Assembly (NCBI GenBank): GCA_937898675.1
Contig: CALEJB010000024.1
Span: 1 to 31,444 of the forward strand
Direction: 5' to 3'
Length of the DNA: 31,444 nt
Source: an uncultured Prevotellaceae bacterium
Lineage (GTDB): Bacteria > Bacteroidota > Bacteroidia > Bacteroidales > Muribaculaceae
Position numbers and translations under genes: made by a program
Shown here: in pieces, positions 23,521 to 31,444 of the stretch
Layout of the letters: every line of letters starts with the position of its first letter
Position numbering within the stretch: the first letter of the stretch is position 1
The notes under the pieces: generated by a model
The model's database searches: none
Seen by the model: only the letters and a program-made list of their open reading frames with translations
What the model was told of the DNA's origin: nothing

Positions 23521-25458
23521 ATGAACGTTATGAAGAAAATTTTCGTATTGATGTTTGCGGCGGCGTTGGCGATGGGTGCCAGTGCCCAGCGCCTCAACTC
23601 GGCCCCCGTGCAGGTGAAGGGCGCTCCCCAAATCAAGGTTAAATCCATGAGCGAGGCCCATGTCGAGGCCCAGTCCAAGGTCAGCGTGCGCCCCGCGCTC
23701 AAGCAGTCGTCCTCAGTGAAGAAGGAGATGCAGATGCTGGCTCCCGGCGCTGTGGCGCCGGCACCGCGCAAGGCCATGACCAGCGCTCCCTACTACCGCC
23801 GTCCCGCCGGTGCCTACTTTGGCGCCAAGGTGATTGACAACGGCGTGTATGTGGGCGAGTTTGACCAGCCCTTCCTGTCGGTCAAGCCCTTCAGGGAGTA
23901 CACCTTTGAGAGCTGGTTTAACAGCAGTTCGGCCATCCGCATGTGGGATGCCCAACTGTGGGGCACCAACCCCGAGACCGGCGAGAACGAGCAACTGTGG
24001 TACGGCACTCCCGAGGGCGAGGACTGCCCCGAGATCACCTTGATGTATGGCTGGGAATATGACGAGAGCCCCATCCTGTATGTGAACTCGTTCAGCAACT
24101 ACTACCGCCTGCAGAACAACACATCGTCCAACAGCAACCCCGGCGCCGTGCTGTCGTGTGCCTACATGATGGACATGCTGGGCTATGAGGACCTGCTGCT
24201 GTCGAGCAAGACCATGCCCGCCGGCGGCCGCAACGGCGACCAGCCGACGCTGTTTGAGCACCTCACCGGCGCTCCTGCCGCCACGGGCCAGTCGAGCGGC
24301 TACTGGTTTGGCAAGAACGGCTCGGTGACCAAGTCGTCGAGCACCTATGCCCTCAATGGCATCGGGCAGGCCTTTGAGCGGCCCAGCGCCCCCTACCTGA
24401 TGAAGCAGGTGGTGCTGTATGCCGCCGACTTGCAGGTGACCGGCAGCGTGACCATGAACTGCAAGGTGTACCGCCTCAAGGACGGCATCCCCGCCTACAA
24501 GACCAGCGGCCGTGCCACGCTGCCCGACCAGCCTGGCGAGGTTATCGCCACGGGCCGCGCGACCATCAATGCCAACACCAATGCCACGACGGGCGGCATG
24601 ATTATCTTCAACCTCTATGACGCCCAGGGCCGCCAGATTTTCCCCGAAATCGATGATGCCATCCTCGTGGCCGTCGAGGGCTTCAACGATGCCAGCATGA
24701 GCAAGCTGGCCAACTTCTCGGCCTACATCAGTGCTGACTACAATGTGGATGAAGGCTACGGCGAGCTGGCATACATCAGGTATGCCGACAAGGACAACCG
24801 CGGCAACATCGGCGAGTATGAGTGGCGCGGGCTGAACAACTTCTTTGCCTTGGGCGAGATGATGACCGGCTACTCGCTCTACATCACCACCGACAACCCC
24901 TTCATCTGCTTTGACTACTACGAGGTGGAGGACGGTGCGTACACCTTTGGCAAGGAGGGCGGCGTGATGATTAAGGTGTATGACGCCACCCATGTCACCC
25001 GCAGCATCCAGTTCTGCTCGACCAATCCCGGCAGCGACTGGACGCTGACCAACGCCGACGGCGGCGACATGCCCGACTGGCTGGACTTTGAGCTCATCGA
25101 CACCTTTGACGGCACGTCGTCGACGGGCGTCGTTACCGCCGTGGTCACCGCCGACCCGCTGCCCCGCGGCACCCGTTACCGCGAGGCCACCGTGTGCTTT
25201 GCCATTCCCGGCGACTACATCTACTACACGTTCATCCAGCAGGACGACTCCCCCGTGGTAGTGCTGCGCGGCGACGTGAACGACAATGGCACGGTGAACG
25301 CCGCCGACATCAGCGCGCTCATCGACTATCTGCTGGGCAATAGTGGCGGGGACTCCGTCAATGTGGACAACGCCGACTGTGACCTGGATGGCGATGTGAC
25401 GCCGTCGGACATCAGCGCGCTCATCGACTACCTGTTGAACAGCGTCTGGTCCGAGTAG
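23521..25458 (+). CDS. Secreted dockerin-like protein with BACON-like domain, function unknown
   Basis: The product has 645 residues with a signal peptide (MKKIFVLMFAAALAMGASAQ; the ATG at 23530 is an equally good start). A basic linker (about 25-95) precedes a large beta-rich region (about 95-480) that I do not recognise. Next is a BACON-like domain (about 490-578; PDWLDFELIDTF, VVTAVVTADPLPRGTRYREA, YTFIQQDDSP), a fold usually tied to glycan or mucin binding. The dockerin-like module ends the protein (about 581-645; GDVNDNGTVNAADISALID and DCDLDGDVTPSDISALID). It is probably a surface or secreted protein anchored through its dockerin-like end. It has its own weak promoter and a strong terminator. 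Confidence 0.85.
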   Translation: MNVMKKIFVLMFAAALAMGASAQRLNSAPVQVKGAPQIKVKSMSEAHVEAQSKVSVRPALKQSSSVKKEMQMLAPGAVAPAPRKAMTSAPYYRRPAGAYFGAKVIDNGVYVGEFDQPFLSVKPFREYTFESWFNSSSAIRMWDAQLWGTNPETGENEQLWYGTPEGEDCPEITLMYGWEYDESPILYVNSFSNYYRLQNNTSSNSNPGAVLSCAYMMDMLGYEDLLLSSKTMPAGGRNGDQPTLFEHLTGAPAATGQSSGYWFGKNGSVTKSSSTYALNGIGQAFERPSAPYLMKQVVLYAADLQVTGSVTMNCKVYRLKDGIPAYKTSGRATLPDQPGEVIATGRATINANTNATTGGMIIFNLYDAQGRQIFPEIDDAILVAVEGFNDASMSKLANFSAYISADYNVDEGYGELAYIRYADKDNRGNIGEYEWRGLNNFFALGEMMTGYSLYITTDNPFICFDYYEVEDGAYTFGKEGGVMIKVYDATHVTRSIQFCSTNPGSDWTLTNADGGDMPDWLDFELIDTFDGTSSTGVVTAVVTADPLPRGTRYREATVCFAIPGDYIYYTFIQQDDSPVVVLRGDVNDNGTVNAADISALIDYLLGNSGGDSVNVDNADCDLDGDVTPSDISALIDYLLNSVWSE

Positions 25459-25527
25459 GCACTCCATGACGGCAAAAAAACGACGGCTGAAGACGGCTTA
25501 AACAACAAGCAGTCAAACAATAACAAG

Positions 25528-25589
25528 ACAATCTGGGCAACTTTGACAAGCGGATTATCAACTTGTCGGGGTTGCCCGGGTTGTTTTTT
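25528..25589 (+). terminator. Long wobble-rich terminator after the BACON-like gene
   Basis: The arm at 25528-25550 (ACAATCTGGGCAAC...GACAAG) pairs with CTTGTCGGGGTTGCCCGGG and onward (25562-25584) over 23 positions with several G.T wobbles. Six T follow (25584-25589). It resembles the stems at 9550 and 23302. Confidence 0.7.
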
Positions 25590-25599
25590 GGGTATCCTT

Positions 25600-25880
25600 G
25601 ACAGGCACTCCGCCGCGGCCGGGTACACGCTGCGTGCGGCCAGGCTGATATCTGTGGCGGGGCCGCTGGTGTGCAGCAGTCTCAAGAGCAGTGATTGCTC
25701 GGGGTTGGATAAATCGCGGACTTTCAGCCCGCTTCGGCGATAGTGCCCGCTGTCCGGGGCCTCGTGGGGAACCTGGGCTGTGGCAGGTCGCTCAGGCGGG
25801 CTGGCGGACGGCAGGGAGCGTGCTTTTTCGGCATGATGAGAGGCGTTGGCCATGATGGGGCAATATTGGGGGAATTTTCT
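25600..25880. repeat. Gene-free tract with possible interspersed repeat, upstream of porU
   Basis: The 455-bp gap between 25458 and 25914 holds the terminator and then about 280 bp of GC-rich sequence with no convincing gene. GCGGAC-TTTCA-GCCCGC (25716-25732) is a hairpin of a type I recall scattered between genes in gut Bacteroidales. The minus strand stays open for 141 codons, but that frame runs through the terminator and into the 3' end of the upstream gene. No consensus promoter for porU was found here. Confidence 0.35.
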
Positions 25881-25913
25881 CGTTTAATAAGGTGTAAAAA
25901 CAGACATTAGACG

Positions 25914-28900
25914 ATGAAACATACATTCAAGCACTGTGCCCGCGCCGTCGCACTGGCGGTGGTGGTGGTCGTGAATGCGTTGGTTGCCAATGCATTGGAC
26001 AGCAGTTACTATGCCGCCAGCAGCAAGCTGTCGAGCGGCACCTGGGTCAAGATATCGGTGCCCCAGAGCGGCATCTACGAGATTACGGCCGACGACATCA
26101 AGTCGTGGGGTCTGGGCAACGACCTGTCGCAGATTCACATCTTCGGGTACGGCGGCGCGCCGCTGAGCGAGACGATGCTGGGCGACAACTATGCCGACGA
26201 CCTGCCGCCGATGCCCGTGGTGCGCACGGGCGGCGGCATCCTGTTCTACGGCCAGGGCCCCACGACATGGAAGCGGCTGAACAACAACTTCACGCAGTTG
26301 CAGGTGCAGCACCCCTATGCCAACTCGGGCATGTACCTGGTGACCAACGACCCGCGCTTTGCCGACGTGGAAATCGAGCACGCCGCCAACAGCCCGACGG
26401 GCAGCGTGGTGACGACCTTTACCGAGCGCCTGTACCACGAGCAGGATATCATCAATCCCGGCGAGACGGGCCGCGCGTACCTGGGCGAGGACTTTTCGTC
26501 GAACAAGAGCCAGACCTTCAAGTTTGCGCTCGACGGTCTGGTGCCCGGCAGCACCGTCAAGGTCTATACCGTGTTCGGCGCCAAGTTGAGCACCAACACG
26601 GCCACGGTGGAGACAGCCTACAACGGCACGGCGCTGCCAGCGACAAGCGCCGACGTCATCAACTCGTCCACCGACACCCACATCCATTACACCCTTGCCA
26701 AGTCGGTGAAGCAGTTCACGCTGGACGGCACCACCGACCTGAACTATACCGTTACCTATGCGCCCAGCGGCTCGACCACCCTGGCCCGGCTGGACTACAT
26801 CACCGTGAACTATGACCGCAAGCTGGAACTGCCCGGCCGCGGCAGCCTGGCCTTTGGCCTGCAGGAGGCCAGCCCCACGACGAGTTACCGCATCACGGGC
26901 TGCGGCGCCACCACCATTGTGTGGGACGTGACGCGCCCCTTTGCGCCGGTGCAGATGAACGAGGACGATGACGACGCGGGCACCATCACCTTCAGCCCCG
27001 CCGAGGGCGGCCGCAGGGAGTTCATCGCCTTTGACCAGGCCGGCCCCTATCCTCACCCCGAGCTGATAGGCAATGTCGCCAACCAGAATATCCACGGCGA
27101 GGCCACGCCCGACATGATTATCCTGGCGCCGAGCGCCTACGCCGAGCAGGCCAGCCGCGTGGCGGCGCTGCACGAGCAGACCGACGGCTTCAAGGTCCTC
27201 GTGCTCGACCCCGAGAAGGTGTACAACGAGTTCTCGAGCGGCACCCAGGACGCGATGGCCTACCGCCGCCTGTGCAAGATGTTCCACGACCGCGGCGCGA
27301 TGGTTGACACGGCGTCGCACGCCAGCCACCGCCTGGGCTACCTGTTGCTGCTGGGCTGCGGCAGCTATGACAACCGTCTGGTGGGCACCGACGCGGGCAT
27401 CCTCAACTATCCGCGCCTGCTCACGTGGCAGACCGAGATGAGCGACAACGAGAACACCTCGTTTACCAGCGACGACTACTTTGGTGTGCTGGCCGACGGC
27501 ACTGCGCTGGCCTATGACACGCCGATGGACATTGCCGTGGGCCGCATGCCCGTCAAGAGCGTGAGCGAGGCGCGCGCGGCGGTCAACAAACTCGTGAAAT
27601 ATGTCACCGCGCCCGCCTATGGCGCGTGGAAGAACCAAATACTGCTCGTTGCCGACGACGAGAACCAGGGCGTGCACATGACGCAGTCGTGGAACATGGA
27701 CACCGTGATGATGAGCCATGGCGCCGGCGACATGGTGCACAACTATGTGTTCACCGACGCCTTCAATGCCGTGAGCCAGGGCGGCTCGCGCAACTACCCC
27801 GACGCGCGCAACAAGATGTTTACCGCCCTGCGCGAGGGCGTGCTGTGGTGGAACTATGTGGGCCACGCCAGCACCCAGAACTGGACCGGCGAGGGCCTGA
27901 TGATGCGCTCCGACGTCGAGACCAACCTGTTCTACAAGCATCTGCCCGTGCTGTATGCCGCCACCTGCGAGTACCTGCGCTTTGACAACTCAGTGACCTC
28001 GAGCGGCGAACTCATTTTCTCTAATGCCAACGGCGGTGCCATTGCCGTGATGTGCTCGCCGCGTCTGGCGTTTATCTTCCAGAACGGCGTGCTCACCAAC
28101 ACGGTGGGCCGCTATGTCTTCACCCGCGACGAACAGGGCCGCCAGCGCCGCATCGGCGACATCCTGCGCCTGGGCAAAAACGCCGCCGCCGTGGGCGACA
28201 ACGACAACAGCCGCCGCTACTTTGTGTTTGGCGACCCGGCCATGCGCCTGGCCTATGCGCCCTATACCGCCGTGGTCGAGACCATCAACGGCCAGGATGT
28301 TGACCCCGACAACATGCCCGTGTTCAAGGCGCGCGAGACGGTCGAGTTTGCCGGCCGCATCGTGGACGTGAACGGCGAGCCCGCCACGGGCTTCAACGGC
28401 CAGGTGGTGTCCACGCTGTTCGGCCCCGAGCAGAGCGTGACCACCCATGGCTATGGCGAAGGCGTGCCGTTTACCTATGAGGACCGTTCCAACCGCCTGG
28501 CCATCAATGTGGACACCGTGAGCGGCGGCCGCTTCACCGTGCGCGTGGTGATTCCCGCCGAGGTCAACAACGAGTATGACAACTACCGCCCGGCGCTCAT
28601 CAACCTGTATGCCAGCGACAGCCGCGACGGCAGCGAGGCCAAGGGCGCGTGCAGCGACTTCTACATCTACGGCTATGACGACGAGCAGGTGGCCGACACC
28701 ATCGGTCCCGACATCATTGTGATGGGCTTGAACGACAAGGATTTTGTCAATGGCAGCGACGTCAACGAGTCCCCGCTGCTGCTGGCCACCGTGGCCGACG
28801 AGAGCGGCGTGAACTTCTCGTCGGCGGGCATCGGGCACAGCATGACGCTCACGCTCGACGGCACAGCTACCTTCAACGACCTGGTGAGTTGCTACACGCC

Positions 28901-29363
28901 CATGTTTGCCGAGCAGGGCACGCTGGGCAGCATCACCTACCAGCTGAGTGACCTGAGCAAGGGCATGCACACCCTGCGCCTGCGCGTGTGGGACGTGTAC
29001 AGCAATGTGAGCGAAAAGACGCTCACCTTCAATGTCATCAACGGTCTGGCACCCGACATCAACGACGTGTATTGCTCGCCCAGCCCCGCCAGCGACGAGA
29101 CCTCGTTCTATGTGACGCACGACCGCCCCGACGCCGTGGTGAGCGTGACCGTCGAGGTGTTTGACCTGATGGGCCGCATGGTGTGGAGCGCCACCCAGGC
29201 CGGCCGCAGCGACATGTACACCTCGGCCCCAGTCACTTGGGACCTGCGCGACACCAACGGCCGCCGCGTGCCGCGAGGCATCTATGTCTATCGCGCCACC
29301 ATCTCGACCGACGGCGTGCAAGAGGCCACCAAGGCCAAGAAACTCGCCGTCACCAGCGAGTGA
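25914..29363 (+). CDS. porU: PorU, C25-family type IX secretion sortase
   Basis: The product has 1149 residues, close to the 1158 of P. gingivalis PorU. A signal peptide (about 1-27) is followed by the PorU N-terminal domain (WVKISVPQSGIYEITADDIK; IHIFGYGGAPLSE). The gingipain-type C25 domain (about 395-770) has the catalytic pair His651 in WNYVGHASTQNW and Cys685 in YAATCEYLRFDN, at near-identical positions to PorU. The end is an FlgD-Ig-like beta domain (EVFDLMGRMVWSATQAGRSD; RRVPRGIYVYRATISTDG). PorU cleaves type IX signal domains at the outer membrane and joins the cargo to A-LPS. Nearby cargo candidates are the products at 6554 and 13891. No porV, porT or other secretion genes are in the window. 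A gingipain-like protease is less likely because length and N-terminal domain fit PorU. Confidence 0.92.
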   Translation: MKHTFKHCARAVALAVVVVVNALVANALDSSYYAASSKLSSGTWVKISVPQSGIYEITADDIKSWGLGNDLSQIHIFGYGGAPLSETMLGDNYADDLPPMPVVRTGGGILFYGQGPTTWKRLNNNFTQLQVQHPYANSGMYLVTNDPRFADVEIEHAANSPTGSVVTTFTERLYHEQDIINPGETGRAYLGEDFSSNKSQTFKFALDGLVPGSTVKVYTVFGAKLSTNTATVETAYNGTALPATSADVINSSTDTHIHYTLAKSVKQFTLDGTTDLNYTVTYAPSGSTTLARLDYITVNYDRKLELPGRGSLAFGLQEASPTTSYRITGCGATTIVWDVTRPFAPVQMNEDDDDAGTITFSPAEGGRREFIAFDQAGPYPHPELIGNVANQNIHGEATPDMIILAPSAYAEQASRVAALHEQTDGFKVLVLDPEKVYNEFSSGTQDAMAYRRLCKMFHDRGAMVDTASHASHRLGYLLLLGCGSYDNRLVGTDAGILNYPRLLTWQTEMSDNENTSFTSDDYFGVLADGTALAYDTPMDIAVGRMPVKSVSEARAAVNKLVKYVTAPAYGAWKNQILLVADDENQGVHMTQSWNMDTVMMSHGAGDMVHNYVFTDAFNAVSQGGSRNYPDARNKMFTALREGVLWWNYVGHASTQNWTGEGLMMRSDVETNLFYKHLPVLYAATCEYLRFDNSVTSSGELIFSNANGGAIAVMCSPRLAFIFQNGVLTNTVGRYVFTRDEQGRQRRIGDILRLGKNAAAVGDNDNSRRYFVFGDPAMRLAYAPYTAVVETINGQDVDPDNMPVFKARETVEFAGRIVDVNGEPATGFNGQVVSTLFGPEQSVTTHGYGEGVPFTYEDRSNRLAINVDTVSGGRFTVRVVIPAEVNNEYDNYRPALINLYASDSRDGSEAKGACSDFYIYGYDDEQVADTIGPDIIVMGLNDKDFVNGSDVNESPLLLATVADESGVNFSSAGIGHSMTLTLDGTATFNDLVSCYTPMFAEQGTLGSITYQLSDLSKGMHTLRLRVWDVYSNVSEKTLTFNVINGLAPDINDVYCSPSPASDETSFYVTHDRPDAVVSVTVEVFDLMGRMVWSATQAGRSDMYTSAPVTWDLRDTNGRRVPRGIYVYRATISTDGVQEATKAKKLAVTSE

Positions 29364-29403
29364 CGCCACGGCGCGCGGCTAGCAAGCGCGCGCTGTCTGA
29401 ATT

Positions 29404-29438
29404 AACGCAATCCCTTGTACGGGGGATTGCGTTTTTTT
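29404..29438 (+). terminator. Rho-independent terminator after porU
   Basis: AACGCAATCCC (29404-29414) and GGGATTGCGTT (29423-29433) form a perfect 11-bp stem with an 8-nt loop, ending in TTTTTTT (29432-29438). An additional GCGCGC...GCGCGC repeat (29371-29391) lies between it and the stop codon. Confidence 0.8.
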
Positions 29439-29463
29439 ATGAAATTAAAAAAAATCCGAAATG

Positions 29464-29495
29464 CTTGTGAAATAAAGAAATATTCACTAAATTTG
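29464..29495 (+). promoter_or_regulatory. Promoter for the BspA-like gene pair
   Basis: CTTG at 29464-29467 and TAAATTTG at 29488-29495 with 20 nt between. The -7 is exact, the -33 has one mismatch. Transcription would start near 29502, about 75 nt before the ATG at 29576. Confidence 0.6.
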
Positions 29496-29575
29496 TCCGC
29501 GCATACTTGTGATGACAATAAAAATTGAGAAAAAGTAAGATAAATATTCACCAACTTAGAAAATTCCCAAGGATT

Positions 29576-31111
29576 ATGAAACGACAATTGTCACTCAAAC
29601 TGCCGCTGCTGGCGGTGCTGCTCATGCTGCTGGGCATGCCGCTCACGGCAGGGGCCTATGACTTCATGTACAACAACGTGTGCTTCAACGTCACCAGCGA
29701 GGAAGACAAGGCCTGCGAGGTGACCAAGAGCCCCTATGGGTACATTGGCTCTTGGAGCATCCCTGCCAATCCCCTGCGCGATGGGGTGGCCTATACCTGC
29801 ACCGCCGTGGGCGACAAAGCCTTTGCTGGCTGCACCGGACTGGTCCAAGTCTTTTTGCCCGGCACCATCACGCGGATAGGCGAGTGCGCGTTTGAGGGCT
29901 GCACGTCGCTCACCAGCTTCACCATGCCCAACACAGTGACGACGATGGGACTCGGGGCGTTTGAAGATTGCAGCGCCCTGCAGTCGGTGCAGTGGAGCAC
30001 TGGCATGACTGATATCCCCGGCTGGACCTTCTATGGCTGCTCCAGCCTTGTGGACTTTATGATTCCGCACTGGATTCAGAGTGTGGGCCTGTGCTCGTTT
30101 GCCCTCTCGGGCCTGGAGCAGGTGGTTCTGCCCTACGGACTGAAGCGCATCGGCGAACGCGCGTTTCGCAACAGCGTCATGACCACCGTGCTCATTCCCA
30201 GCTCGGTGACCGAGGTGGCCAGCGACGCATTTCTGTATTGCGACCGCCTGGCCGCGTTCTACTGCAACATGCCCACGCCGCCCTCGCTGAGTTTTGACGG
30301 CATTTCCTATAGCTGCCGGTTCTATGTGCCCGTTGAGGCGCAGATGCAATACATCAGTGCCATCCCGGACCGCAGTGTGGAGGCCGGCGCCTATGACTTC
30401 AACTACGGCACTGGCTATGACCCCGCCACGTCCTACCACATGACCGTCACCAGCGCCGAGCCGGTGACCCTTGACGGCGTGGCCTATGACGGCACGGCAA
30501 AGTATGTGTTCCACCCCAACATCAAGGACACGTGGGGCTTCACGCCTGGCGTCGCCGAGATGGACAACATGTGCGGCAGCGGCAAGCGTTACCTCATCAC
30601 CGAGGTGGGCGACAGCGCCTTCTCCCAGTCCTCGCTCAGCGACCTGGACTTTGTGGCTTGCCATGGGCTGACGCGCGTGGGCCACAACGCCTTTTGGCAA
30701 AGCAGCCTCAAGCATCTGCGGCTGCCCGCCGGCGTGACGGAGTATGGCGAATATGCCATCTATTTCATGACCCGCCTCACCGACCTGTATGTCATGAACC
30801 CCACGCCCGCCCAGGTGGCTGCCAACACTTTCTCCAGTTCCGAGCAGCAGCGCGCCACGCTGCATGTGCCTACCATGGCGGCGGTCAAGGCCTACCGCAA
30901 CGCCGAGGTGTGGAAGGAGTTCCTCAACATCGTGAGCGAGAGCAGCATCCCCGGCGACGTGGACGGCGACAATGAGGTCAACATCAGCGACGTCAACGCC
31001 GTCATCGACATCATCTTGGGCGGCGACACCGACCCCGCAGCCGATGTCAACGGCGACGGCGAGGTCAACATCGGCGACGTCAATGCCGTCATCGACATCA
31101 TTTTAGGATAA
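29576..31111 (+). CDS. BspA-like leucine-rich-repeat protein with C-terminal dockerin-like module
   Basis: The product has 511 residues, started at 29576 where the signal peptide begins (MKRQLSLKLPLLAVLLMLLG); an upstream in-frame start only adds 17 leader residues. A cap (AGAYDFMYNNVCFNVTS; CEVTKSPYGYIGSW) is followed by BspA-type LRR (about 77-238; VGDKAFAGCTGLVQVFLP, IGECAFEGCTSLTSFTMP). A second AGAYDF-led cap segment starts at about residue 273. A second, shorter LRR block follows (about 340-420; ITEVGDSAFSQSSL). The end is a dockerin-like module (about 458-511; GDVDGDNEVNISDVNAVID and DVNGDGEVNIGDVNAVID). It is exported and presumably surface-bound. Its cap matches the partial genes at 1 and 31158, so it belongs to a local paralogue family. 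Confidence 0.88.
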   Translation: MKRQLSLKLPLLAVLLMLLGMPLTAGAYDFMYNNVCFNVTSEEDKACEVTKSPYGYIGSWSIPANPLRDGVAYTCTAVGDKAFAGCTGLVQVFLPGTITRIGECAFEGCTSLTSFTMPNTVTTMGLGAFEDCSALQSVQWSTGMTDIPGWTFYGCSSLVDFMIPHWIQSVGLCSFALSGLEQVVLPYGLKRIGERAFRNSVMTTVLIPSSVTEVASDAFLYCDRLAAFYCNMPTPPSLSFDGISYSCRFYVPVEAQMQYISAIPDRSVEAGAYDFNYGTGYDPATSYHMTVTSAEPVTLDGVAYDGTAKYVFHPNIKDTWGFTPGVAEMDNMCGSGKRYLITEVGDSAFSQSSLSDLDFVACHGLTRVGHNAFWQSSLKHLRLPAGVTEYGEYAIYFMTRLTDLYVMNPTPAQVAANTFSSSEQQRATLHVPTMAAVKAYRNAEVWKEFLNIVSESSIPGDVDGDNEVNISDVNAVIDIILGGDTDPAADVNGDGEVNIGDVNAVIDIILG

Positions 31112-31157
31112 TGACTTACAAATAAATATTAACCAACATAAAAAAACTGCACGGTTT

Positions 31158-31444
31158 ATGAAACACCAAAACAACCACAGGCTACCGCTGTTGGCGGTGC
31201 TGCTCATGCTGCTGGGCACGTCGCTCACGGCAGGAGCCTATGACTTTATTTACAACAATGTGTATTTCAATATTATCAGTGAGAGCAACGCTACCTGCGA
31301 GGTGACATCACGCCCCGACGGCTACAGCGGTCCCTGGATTATTCCAGGCAATCCCGTGAACAATGGCAAGACCTATACTTGCATCGCCGTTGGCGATAAC
31401 GCCTTCAAGGGCAGCTCCACCATGACGCGCTGCACGCTGCCCGG
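31158..31444 (+). CDS. BspA-like surface protein, 5' end only
   Basis: Open from the ATG at 31158 to the window end (95 codons). The signal peptide (MKHQNNHRLPLLAVLLMLLG) and cap (TAGAYDFIYNNVYFNIIS; CEVTSRPDGYSGPWIIPGNP; VGDNAFKG) closely match the gene just upstream and the minus-strand gene at 1-284. It lies 46 bp after the previous BspA-like gene with no promoter in between, so the two are probably cotranscribed. The C-terminus is not in view. Confidence 0.85.
   Translation, partial: MKHQNNHRLPLLAVLLMLLGTSLTAGAYDFIYNNVYFNIISESNATCEVTSRPDGYSGPWIIPGNPVNNGKTYTCIAVGDNAFKGSSTMTRCTLP

Noticed and set aside
25428..25853. 141-codon minus-strand frame between the BACON-like gene and porU
   Set aside because: It runs through a clear terminator and overlaps the end of the upstream gene; composition and lack of motifs suggest non-coding repeat sequence.
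25914..29363. Gingipain-type virulence protease
   Set aside because: Length, N-terminal domain and position of the His/Cys pair fit PorU rather than RgpA/Kgp-like proteases.
1..31444. CRISPR array, tRNA, rRNA or intact mobile element
   Set aside because: No spaced direct repeats, no cloverleaf or rRNA motifs, and no transposase or integrase reading frame were found.

Overview
The window looks like chromosome from a GC-rich gut Bacteroidales, most likely the Muribaculaceae/Prevotellaceae side. Four things point there: promoters of the TTTG-N20-TAnnTTTG type with no strong Shine-Dalgarno sites; a PorU (type IX secretion sortase) gene; BspA-like leucine-rich-repeat proteins; and several secreted proteins carrying the dockerin-like tandem Ca-binding repeat (ADIS.LIDYLLN) typical of these families. 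Species-level placement cannot be made from sequence reading alone.

Layout. 1-284: 5' end of a BspA-like gene on the minus strand. 285-1230: AT-rich intergenic tract holding a 19-nt tandem repeat and a minus-strand chimera, in which the tail of an MmeI-type methyltransferase runs in frame into a nuclease-like domain resembling the CdiA C-terminal tRNase family. 1308-6333: a 1018-aa periplasmic TPR protein followed by a 632-aa outer-membrane beta-barrel. 6554-9505: large secreted beta-rich protein with a type IX-like tail. 9742-12156: C10 (streptopain-type) cysteine protease ending in a dockerin-like module. 12334-13735: a minus-strand island of unrecognised genes (one with an internal duplication, possibly phage-derived), two adjacent palindromes and a tiny Lys-rich ORF. 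13891-15451: a cohesin-like secreted protein and a DUF3108 protein.

15620-21306 is a compact exporter operon: TolC-like outer-membrane factor, HlyD-like adaptor, two ABC-2 permeases and a 4'-phosphopantetheinyl transferase, with no ATP-binding subunit visible. It may run on into 21336-23231, a secreted protein with an N-terminal dockerin-like module and two tandem SUMF1 domains. 23521-25458 is another secreted dockerin-like protein with a BACON-like domain. 25914-29363 is PorU. 29576-31111 and 31158-31444 (truncated by the window end) are two tandem BspA-like genes whose N-termini match the partial gene at the left edge.

Taken together this is an envelope and surface-protein neighbourhood: exported cargo with two kinds of tail (type IX-like or dockerin-like), the sortase that processes type IX cargo, a cohesin-like candidate partner for the dockerins, and a tripartite exporter. 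The best leads are the cohesin/dockerin set, the ATPase-less exporter with its transferase, the methyltransferase/nuclease chimera and the unrecognised minus-strand island.
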